From Cruorifilaria tuberocauda (taxonomy: Eukaryota > Nematoda > Chromadorea > Rhabditida > Onchocercidae): 64,000 nucleotides of DNA. Location: positions 162,297 through 226,296 of the forward strand of contig JABVXU010000054.1 in the NCBI GenBank assembly GCA_013365365.1, written 5' to 3'. Within the stretch, counting starts at the first letter, position 1, and each line of letters begins with the position of its first letter. Below the pieces are notes generated by a model that was given only the letters and a program-made list of their open reading frames with translations, was not told where the DNA came from and ran no database searches. The translations under genes and the position numbers were made by a program. Shown piece after piece: positions 1 to 10,100 of the stretch.

Positions 1-1314
1 CAGGGTGCAGCAATATGAAACTGCAAAAAGAGAAAAAGAGGGAGAGAGAAAGAAGGAAAGAGAGGATGTTGACAGTTTTCATCATCCGTACGGCGAAGCA
101 CGAACGAGCGCAACCGGTTTTCATTTAGCGAGCAAAATAATGATACAGTGGGGATGGCGTGGCTCAGCGAGGGGGACGGTTGCATGACAATTCGTTCAGT
201 TTCTCCCTCTCTCTCTCTCTTCCCATGCGCACAAAAAGAATTTGCACGGAATTTTCAATTGGTCGCGTGCATTTTGCGCTTTTCAATACGTACAATGTCA
301 TCTTAATTCATTAACAAAAATGTAAATTTATACTTATTTAGGTTTACAAAAACAACTATTTGTATCAATAGGGGAAAGTCCAATATGAATGATCGACTGA
401 AATTTTGATGGACGCTCAAAGTGATGATTTAAAGTTGAAATGATATTATGTGAATAGAAATCACTAAAGTTTATTTCTTCATCTTTGATTTAATCTGAAC
501 ATTGTTGAATGAATTGTCGTTAAATGAGTTATTAGAATCTAATTAAACTACCCAAGTTCATATTTCCATTCCCAAATTTAAATTTAGTGGATATTTAAAG
601 CTTCTTAATTCATGAATCTTTACAATAAAAAAATCAGCAAGTATATAAATAGAAATTGATTTGCTGATGGTTAATATAATTGATGGTGTAAAAGAAGTAA
701 ATAACTTGAGAGGTTGCGGTTCAACAATACTCCTACCGTCGTTTTTCATTTTATTCCATTTTTGATGATAAATCATAGCAACCGGAAATGTGATAGGAAG
801 TTAACAACCACAACTAATTTTCAATTTGAAATCGAAGCTGTTTTATTGACCTTTAACCCATCAACATCTGCACCTTCTGCAAATACACCATAACATTTTG
901 TCATGTGTTACGAGCATGTGCTACTTCACATTTAATCAAATGGTAAACGATGCATTTGCACTGATTGATATATTTAATTTCCATCATTTCTAAGAAGAAA
1001 AATATAAAAAATTGGCATAAATTCAACGTATCAAATTTTATTAATGCATAACGCATGAATCGATAGAATTTAAGGAATTTCTTGAAAAGTGAAGGCCCTC
1101 CTGAAGTGTGAAACATCAAATTGAGCGCTCGAAAAAGAAAACATCTCTTAAAACATGATAAATTTTGAAAGTTAGCGTCCAAGCAAAGTTTTTTTTTTTT
1201 GCATTAAACATTTTACAATGAACGAAGAAGTAATAAAAGTTTAACTTTCATTACCGAATTACTTCATACTACTTATAATATAAAATTATCGCATGCATTT
1301 TCATTCTAATAATA
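1..1314. other. Non-coding left edge
   Basis: No supportable exon was found here. The first 70 bases are purine-rich (GA-type low complexity). Bases 60-300 are visibly more GC-rich than the rest and contain a CT microsatellite near 203-222, which looks more like promoter or untranslated sequence than coding. A minus-strand frame is open from about 192 down to base 1, but it is proline/serine/leucine-rich and of low complexity, so I do not call it. A long T run lies at 1190-1200. Confidence 0.5.
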
Positions 1315-1734
1315 TTATTTGAAAGGAAAACGATGCTGAGAAGTAGGATTCTGCGAGAAACAAATAGACAATCAATTGGCTGTTACTATCAGAAAAGATT
1401 TTAAGAGAACAAGAAATAATTTCACAAAGCATATTTAAATTATTGAAAATTAAAAGTTGTGAATATGCGAGAAAAGTTTTCTTCTAAAGTAACAATAGGT
1501 TATTGTTTAGAGGGTAGCAGAGAACGGAAATGATAAGTTTAGAGAGAAGAAGATAAAACAGATTAGGTATATACCACGGGACAGGTCAATTCGATCTGAC
1601 TGCTGCCTTGCTTTCGAAAGGTCGAAGGTCCGTCAGCAACTTTATCACTAAGTCGAATACGAACTGAACGTCCTTTGGAACCAAGTGTACATTGCAATTC
1701 TCCAACTGTTACTTTTAATTTCTTATTAAACTTC
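1315..1734 (-). CDS. 3' end of an unidentified gene (two exons, partial)
   Basis: Two exons on the minus strand. Exon 1575-1734 follows a TTTCAG acceptor and ends at a GTATAT donor. It codes for 53 residues with no stop, including KLKVTVGELQCTLGSKG and later RKQGSSQIELTCPV. The phase closes onto exon 1315-1350 (acceptor TCTCGCAG), which codes NPTSQHRFPFK and then TAA. The exon enters with two bases of a codon supplied from upstream, so earlier exons must exist at higher coordinates, but none could be identified with confidence between 1735 and 4154. I do not recognise the protein family. The higher GC, dense sense codons and good splice sites are the evidence for coding; the short terminal exon is the weaker part. 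It could also be a gene remnant, given the SL1 copy about 650 bp upstream on the same strand. Confidence 0.5.
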
Positions 1735-2383
1735 CTGAAATTTGACTGCTACTGTTTCTGAGAAATGCATTAAATTGAAAATAGTTCAGTTCTAATTTAA
1801 TTAATTTCAAATAGTACTGATTATTAATCAACATTTTCTGATATTATTAAATATAACAAGAATAAGTATTAAACTCGTTGTACAGAAGATTTTAATATTA
1901 TTTGGTGAAAAACTTGATAATGATTCTCAGAACTTATTATTATTTCAACGATTTTTACGTAATAAATCTTTGAAATTGTAAAATTTCATTTTCCAAATTT
2001 GTTAAAAAATTTTTCGAAAAAAAAAGAAAATTTTCGAAAAATATGAGTACATGAACTCAAGTTTTATATTCAAATATCTCACGATTTAAATTATTGCGAC
2101 TTAACCCTAATGAACAATTGCTGCCTCATTGCTCAATCTGGTCTTTTTGATATTCCAGGATTTGTGAATGATCGAACCAGTTCTTTATAAAACTTTCTTC
2201 ATCCTCCTAATTCCCACTTTTCCTTTGTCGGGATTTTTCTTTTCTTTCTTCAACCTCGACAATATTTTGTTGTTCTTTCTTTCCTGTTATTGTCGACGAT
2301 CTTCTTTGACCGTGACAGTCTTTGTTTCTATTCGTAAGTAAGCAAACTGCTAACTTCTGTGATAGCTGATACTTTGGGTGTAC

Positions 2384-2405
2384 CTCAAACTTGGGTAATT
2401 AAACC
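2384..2405 (-). other. Perfect copy of the 22-nt nematode SL1 spliced leader
   Basis: Read on the minus strand, these 22 bases match the canonical nematode SL1 leader from first to last base (starts GGTTTAATTACCC, ends AAGTTTGAG). The next two bases are GT, as in an SL RNA where the leader is followed by a splice donor. In the about 100 bases after the leader I see no Sm-binding site (A-U-rich purine-AUUUU-purine type). The flank shares only short pieces such as ACCCAAAG with known SL1 RNA. No 5S rRNA gene is visible nearby. It could be a diverged or dead SL RNA gene, or the 5' end of a trans-spliced mRNA copied back into the genome. The exact match is seen directly; its origin is inference. 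Confidence 0.85.
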
Positions 2406-2616
2406 TTTATTAAACAAACTTGATGCATACAATAATACAACGCTACATTAACTTCAACAATTTCACAATATTCTGAAGAGTTTCAAACGATAACGATATC
2501 AGTCAGACCACGAGAGAAGGGAATTGATTTTACCCTGTGATAACCAACCACACTCCTTAATACAAATTCTTAGCAATGGTAGGAGGTTGTGACCCTTTTA
2601 TCCTGGAGGAGGGAGG

Positions 2617-2748
2617 ATCCTTGAAGTTTGAAGATGACCGTTAAAGTCGTATAATTTGACCTTATAACATTAATTAAAACAAATCCTTGAAGTTTGGAGA
2701 TTGCCGCTAAAGTCGTAAAATTTGACCTTATAACATTAATTATAAACA
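2617..2748. repeat. Tandem duplication, 66-bp period, two copies
   Basis: Two adjacent copies begin ATCCTTGAAGTTTG at 2617 and 2683. They differ at a handful of positions and by a small indel near the end (TAATTAAAACA against TAATTATAAACA). The intact block AATTTGACCTTATAACATTAATTA-like core is shared. There is no coding signal. Confidence 0.85.
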
Positions 2749-4154
2749 AATGATGGCGTTAACAAAGCTTGTATAACCTCAAACATACATTTAGCTTACA
2801 ATAATAAATCCGAACAAGGGGTTACATCGACACAGTTTATAAACATGGAGCTAACAGTGCTAATTTGAAGAACAAATGATTTCGTTACCCTTCATTTCCT
2901 CGCTTTTCCAGCGACAGAGAGCAAGTATGAACGAATACTTGTTCGTATGAAGTGATAAACATTTGATAGCGTACCCGGTAAAACAGTTTACGGAAGTTCT
3001 CTAATGAGATATAACTCAGTATAATGAATTTAGCTGGAGTACAATGCGATTCCAGTATTGTGAAATGTAACTGGAGTACGATGAGATGAGACATAACACG
3101 AGCTATATCCAAGTTATAGTGCGTACCCAACCAAATTTGGGGTGTTTAAATGTACACAAAGAATGGTCGTGATGTAGGGCTAAAGACCAGCATAAAGATG
3201 AGAAAGGAAATTAATTGTTAGATAAAGGTGAGGAATTGCACCAGATGCATGATCAATGAATTAAGCAGGATTGCACAATTAATTACAGTAATCAGCTTAT
3301 TTCGGATTAGTAATAAAACAATCATTGATTTTAGTCAAACAGTTTTTTTGATATTTTTCCATTCATTTCATTCTTTAGTAGATTATTAATTTGTTGTATT
3401 TTCTGTTAATTTTTGATCGATTGATCTAACAACTTATCACTGAATGATTCCATTCGCATTCTGTAACATTTCTCTTTCACTTTAACAGCTATGCTGGTGT
3501 AAAATCTAATCGATAAATTTATTTTTGACGAAGGATTCGATGTAATTTTTCATTTGTATGGAGATAGTTTTGCTTGATATATTTTTTAATGTTTACTGGA
3601 AAAATGAATTTGTGAAAAGAAATACAAAAGCTTTTTAGCTAACTAAAACAGAATTTATCGCAGTAACAGATATGCAATCTTCAAATTAATGATTAATTAT
3701 AATTTTATTGATCTGGATTGATTGAATGCTTTAAGCATTGATAATCGGATATATGAGGATGTGATTTATAGAGTTTAGAATTGTAATTAATTTCGTCTCA
3801 ATTGATTATTTAAAAGCTCATTTAAACTTTTAAAATATAATTGACATTTTTAATAATGACGGTGAGATAAAAGTTGCATCAATTTGAAAATATGAAGATG
3901 ACGATGGATTATCAGTTGCTGAATTGGTTTTCATTACAGAATTTCCAGTTAATTAATGCTATGTTGAATCGGTTTTCAGAAGCGAGATTTTATAACATCG
4001 GCTCTTGCATTTCTTGAGAAGTCGAGAAATATCTGAAATTAACTTTAAATGAAAGCACTTTCTGGTAGCACCGAAGTGCACAGATTACGGATCATGCAAG
4101 ATGGAATTCCATCCAGAAATTCTTTACACTTTCGCGTTTTACTTCACTTCGAAG

Positions 4155-7100
4155 TTAAACTTCCACATATGCGTATTCGATGATTACCTGATCAAGAGTT
4201 GTTTGACTGATAGAATAGTCCGCGGCACCCACCGATTCTGCCAATTTCCCGACCTTCTCGAAAAGTACCGACCATTTCTGCTCTTTCTGTACTGCCAATT
4301 CGTAATTAAGATGCAATATATGTTCATCCTGAAATTCCTTGCCAAACTTTACTCTGCTAAAATTTGTTGGGACATTTAAAAAAGGACAAGCTAGCACTGT
4401 CATAGACTTAATTCATTACAAATAAATAACTTCAGAGACCATTAATTGAGCATCAGGAAACACTTTTTTTATCAACTCTTTTGTAGGTTCAATCTGACTA
4501 CTCGAGCATAATCGTATTGCTAGGCTGCATCCGTTGCCATATCTGGAAGTAACTGATGAAAGTTGATAGATTCTGCTCTGCTGATAACGGTTTTAATTTT
4601 TTCAAAATCAACAATACAGTAATTCTTTTTCGGAATTTCTCTCAAAGATGTTTGATCATTTTTTGATGAAAACTGGATAAGAATTATAATTATCATTGAA
4701 ATAGCTAAATTTTATCAGTAAATAATTGAGTTTTCAAATTATTTACTTTGATTTGATGTGCTGTGTGCTGCCAAGACATTGGAATTCACCGTTTGTCATA
4801 ATTGCAATTTGTGTACAAAGCGCATCACATTCCTCCATGCTATGTGAAGTAAGCACCAAAGCAGTATTACTTTCTCTAACCTTTAATAATTCATTAACAT
4901 AAAATATACTGAAATAAATAGAAAATAAATTTAGAGATGTATTCCTCCATCTGTCTATAAATCTTCAAGTTAATTTTTGAACTTACTTTTGATAAGATAT
5001 CCCAAACTAGACGACTTGCTTTTGGATCGACTCCTGTTGTTGGTTCATCCAGTAGCAGGACATCAGGTAGCGTTAGCAAGGCAACGCCAAGACTTAAGCG
5101 TCGTTTATTGCCACCAATGAAATCAAAGTCTTCATTACAGTAAACATTCAATCTCCCTCTCTCTCAATTTATTTCTCCTCTCTCTCTTTTCCTTTTCTTT
5201 TTTCTTTTTTGATCATAAAAATTCCCATAGAGGTAAAAGCTTTCAAAATTTCAACAAGATTCATAAAATGCCTTATTCAAAAGATGATCATAAAGAAATC
5301 CAATACGATTACCGACAAATTTGAACTAATGATCGAAATGTTAAAAATTAAAATATGCAAATTCTATAGTACAGTTTGTTCTTTGCTACATGCAAATGAT
5401 ATACATAAAATGAACTTTGTATATTTTCAGAAGAATTCTTGATAATTATTATATAAAAAGTAGATCATGTCATGATATTCTAAACTGAGAATCTGAAATT
5501 ATTATATTCTGCAGAAATTACTGATTGCATGTTAAAGTCATTTATTTGCATGATTGCAAGTAACCTTATCAACAGTTATCTTATCAACAGATTTGAACAA
5601 AAGAGATACACAGAATTTCAAAGTTCAGGTGACGGAAATTCGTTATATGATCTCTTTCATACATCATATCTCAAAGAGTGAGATAAATCTTTTATCGTTA
5701 ATTTGAAGCAATAGCTTAGCTTGGTTTAACCGACAATGAATAATATTGTTTTTACGGTAAAGGAACAGTTAATGATGTCAGACGTCAGACTGTGATTGAT
5801 ATTCCTTGAAATTGTTTCGTTAGCTTCCAGTATTTTATGCATACTTCATAAGCAGTAAGGATTGAATCTTCGTTGCAGAAATTCAGAAGTCATGTTTTGC
5901 AAGTATACGCAACAGCGGTCGTAGCTTCATCCACCATTGTTCCATGGGTAGACGATGAGCGAAGTCAGCATCTTCCATCAATTCCTCCACAGGTGTTAGA
6001 CAGACGTATTTGCCTATTAGGCCCTGCAGTGTTGCTGTGCCGGGGTGACAAAGATTTGTCTTCTTGAATTCTTTCATTTGTCCGAGAAGATGAACAACCG
6101 CTCGAGCACCCATTTTTGCAGCAAACAGCCGATCGAAGGGTGAAGGGTTGCCACCTTGTTGAGTGTGGCCTAAAATATTGATTCGAGTTGTGAAAATACC
6201 TTTACCTTCTTCCGTGAACAATTGTCGAATGAAATCAGATGTGTAATTATCTGATGCTCGTTCATTTCGAACTATTAAGTAACGTTGAGCTCCAGTTTTC
6301 ATCTTTTCCGCGATAACACGTATATCATTGATCAGTTCATGTACGTTAAAAATTTCTTCAAAGATATAGGCTGCATCAGCACCACTTGCCATTGCTGATA
6401 ACGTGGCTAAATAACCACAATAGTTTCCCATAGTTTCAATGATGAAAACACGACGTTTCGAACCAGTTGCTGATTGTTTGATTTTATCGATCATTCTGCA
6501 AATTTCATTTAACGATGAATCAGCGCCAAGAGTAAATCCAGTACCCGGCACGTTATTGTTGATAGTAGCCGGAATGACACACATGGGAATCCGGAATGGT
6601 GGAAATTTTTTACGATTTTGAGCAAATATTAAACATGTATGATAAGCGTTGAAACCGCCAATTATAATTAAGCTATTGATATTGAAATGTAGTAAATTCT
6701 TAGCCATTAATGATAGGGTGTCATCATTGGGAAGAGTAGGCTGAGAGCCAAGGAATGAACCACCTTCTGCTGACCACAGTATCACATCATTCCATTCCAT
6801 TTTCTGAATCTGACCCGAAGCAAGGCCTTCATTGGAATTGTAGATGCAGTATGGAATACATCCTTGAAGGATAGCCGTTCGGACACAGCTCATCACTGCT
6901 GCATTGCAACCGGCGCATGGTGAACCAACATTCATGATAGCAATGTTGAACCCTTCAGATGATGGTTCATGTTTACGGATCTTGGACAGGGTACGATACA
7001 TTTCCACATTTCGTCGAAAACTACGGCCACGTAGTTTTAGAGCCGTTGTCCAATCCTTTGCATCCATTGCCGTCTTGACAGCTTTCGTACGTTCCACACA

Positions 7101-10100
7101 TTTCATCAGTGGAATTCGTACCATCTGATTCCCATCAATGGAAACAACGCAGGGTTCTGATTCATCATTCATTTCCATTAATGCTATCGTAGCTTCTGCT
7201 CCCATTCTACAACCTAATAACCGATCAAACGCTGATGGACTGCCACCACGTTGGATATGTCCCAAGATTGTGATACGAGTATCATATTTCATATTCTTCT
7301 TAATTACATCCTGAATCATATTTGATGTTATTGCATTACCATTGTGATCAATAGCTCCTTCGGCAACAATCACGATGTTAACACGATTTCCATCCTCGCG
7401 CATTTGCTTCAGCTTTTTACATAAAATACTTTTCCAATGTGCAGGTGGAGGCCATTCCGGAATGAAACAGAAATCGGCATCTAGTGCTAGTGATGCGGCT
7501 AATGCCAGATAACCACAGTGACGTCCCATCACCTAAAAAATTCGAATTAGGAGGAAATTATAACTTGATCTTCTTCCGATTCAAATATTTAATCAAATTT
7601 GTCCAAACATTTGTGCAAAATACCTCAACAACGAAACATCGTTGATGACTGTGAGCAGTTGAACGAACTGAATCGACGGCTTCTGTAATTCGATGCAACG
7701 CTGTATCCGTTCCAATCGTCATGTCGGTACCGCAAAAATCGTTATCAATTGAACCGACAATTCCAACAATTTGAATTGACTTGCATTTCTTGGCATCTTC
7801 TTCCGTGATAACCTTTGTACTTACTAATTCTTTTACCAATTCAGACCACTCATTTCTGAATGTGTTGGCACCTGTCAGTGACCCATCACCACCAATGCAA
7901 ACCAATGCTGTAATACCATGTCGAATAAGATTCTCCGCCGCTTTCAATCGTCCTGATCGTTCCCGAAAATCTTTGCAGCGTGCTGAACCAATCACCGTGC
8001 CGCCCTTTTGGATAATATCCGAAACTGTCTCCCAGGTAGCTTCTCTAATAAACTTGCCACCATCAACCATACCCTGATATCCTTCATGAATACAAAATAC
8101 TCGTGCACCTAAATATAGACCAACTCGGACTATCGCACGTACCGCACTGTTCATTCCAGGTGCATCGCCACCGCTAGTAAATAACCCCATAATTTGACCC
8201 CTGTATTTACCCTTCTTTATAACAGATCCTTCATGGCCATTGACTGCTTTAATTTGAAAGTCTATTTCGGAATTAGCATCTGACGCAAGCGCATCAGGCA
8301 GCTCGCTAACCACCTCTTCACTTTCAGTCATCAGGTTACAATTGTTATTCCGCCTAGCAAAAGCTTGACAACTCTGTCGAAGCAACCCACAATTTAAAAT
8401 TTCTACAAAATTATTGAACTCCAGAAAAACTGTCTTATATAGCTAATATATAAACCAAATAATTTAAATATGCATCACAGTTTATTTGGTTTCTAGTGAC
8501 TTTTAGATTTCTCTAAACTCAATTCGCCTTATAATATGTAAATTATAATTAATAAAAATTTCATAAACTTAAAATGAATTTTTTGTATGCAAAATTTTTC
8601 GTTTTATTTCAATTATGCATAATCATAAAACTGCAATGTAAAAATTTTTTAACTCACTAAATTCACTTAAGTATGCTACACTGACTATTCCATTATTCAA
8701 ATTAAAGAAGTGTTTAAATAAAGTTGTGAAAAATAGTCAAAATTTGCATGTATCACTAAGAGTAGTGGGTTAAGATTAAATAGAGCTAAGACTCGGTTAG
8801 TATGCCATACAACAAAACATAGTCAGACTAGACTAACAAAAATTAGATCAGAAATCTATCAAAACAAGGGAAGTAATATGGGATCAGTTGTATGAAAAGT
8901 CTAAATTAAAGCCAACCTGTATGTTTTAATCAGATTATTCCTATATTTATCAAGTGCGACGGCATGAATCACTGAATCGATCATTTGCATAACATCACAT
9001 TCTCTGACCCCACGTAACCTTGCAAACATCTGTAGCGTTTCCTGACCAGTCATTTCACCAATAATTGCATCAAACTGTGGACAATATCCGATATGATCAT
9101 ATGCCTTAAGAAAATATAACGGTAATTCTGATGCTTGAAAAAATAATGGTATTCTATACTTTAAAATAAAAATGAGTAAATAATCATACTCATTTTTCTC
9201 TTGTATTCTGAAAGAATCTTTTGTTAGCTTTAATAATAATTCGAACTTCTCTCCACTGAGTTCGGATATTGAATCCGTGAATGTAAGCATCACCCGCACA
9301 GCTTTTACTCTCACCAGTTAACATTTGAAATGTTGTCGTTTTACCAGCCCCATTTACACCTAAAACTTTTCAAAACTTTTAACTCTGAATTCAACATTCA
9401 TACAAAATAAAAATCGTTTTACCAATAAAATATTTCTGCAATTTATTTTCATTAAAGTGAAATTTAATATACAGTTGAAAAAAATGCTTTTATAAACAGA
9501 TAAATAGATAAATTCTTTCAAATAACGTCAGCCCGAAGTTAAATAATTCAGCAACTGACATTTCCAATCCTTTCTCTCAACTTCAACGTTCAGTCTGAAT
9601 ACAAACCTAATAAGCCGAAGCATTCGCCTTTTGCAACGTGAAAACTGATCTTCTTGACAGCATTTAGCTTTCTGTACCATTTTTCGAGATTACGTGCAAT
9701 CACCAAGGCACCATCATCTTTCATTTTACTTACCTTTTCTCTTTCCATTATTACATCTATGTCTTCATTGCGACTTTGAAAATTTTCTATGCTTGCTATC
9801 TGCAAGAAAACGATTTTTTTCCAGTTAAATGAAAAGATTCGAAAACTATACTTTCCAATACACAAATGAACAATGCTTTCAATTAAAGTTTTTTATCATT
9901 CTTAGGGTTAGTTTATTATGTTTTTTAATTACTTAATTGATTATTTTGAAAATTTTTGCGGTTTATAACTTCATTATAGATTCAAAGATCGATTCAATCT
10001 TGACGTATCTCATCTCCAAAAAAGAATCTTTTAATTATCAGGAGTGAAAGTGAAATATTCATCGAGCTAGAAAATGATAAATGCATGGAAATGAAGAAGA

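Larger units (their letters stand above)
1735..4154. other. Mostly non-coding interval between the partial gene and the ABC transporter
   Basis: Contains the SL1 copy (2384-2405) and the 66-bp tandem duplication (2617-2748), listed separately. A minus-strand stretch at about 2190-2330 is relatively GC-rich and rich in Lys/Arg/Gln codons in one frame, but it has no start and ends in a stop, so it is not called. The rest is AT-rich and shows nothing else recognisable. The 3' untranslated region of the ABC transporter should lie just below 4155. Confidence 0.5.
4155..9799 (-). other. ABCA exons 32-38 slots: second nucleotide-binding domain and C-terminus
   Basis: Exons: 9607-9799, 9247-9359 (Walker [10 protein letters not shown]), 8917-9104 (Q-loop, [11 protein letters not shown]), then the 3.8-kb intron holding PFK, 4987-5116 (signature GGNKRRLS and Walker [13 protein letters not shown]), 4747-4880 (H-loop, [15 protein letters not shown]), 4431-4542 and 4155-4328 ([11 protein letters not shown], then stop). 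The exon ending at 8917 leaves the bases AG of a codon after the Tyr, and 5116 supplies the T. Together they give [10 protein letters not shown], the expected ABCA NBD2 signature, so the ancestral junction was at 5116/5117. All other junctions in this block are canonical. Confidence 0.88.

Noticed and set aside
541..560. Second SL1-like match (TACCCAAGTT)
   Set aside because: Only about ten consecutive bases match, which is expected by chance in this length of sequence.
2180..2200. tRNA B-box-like GGTTCGATC on the minus strand
   Set aside because: No matching A box, acceptor stem or anticodon arm could be built around it.
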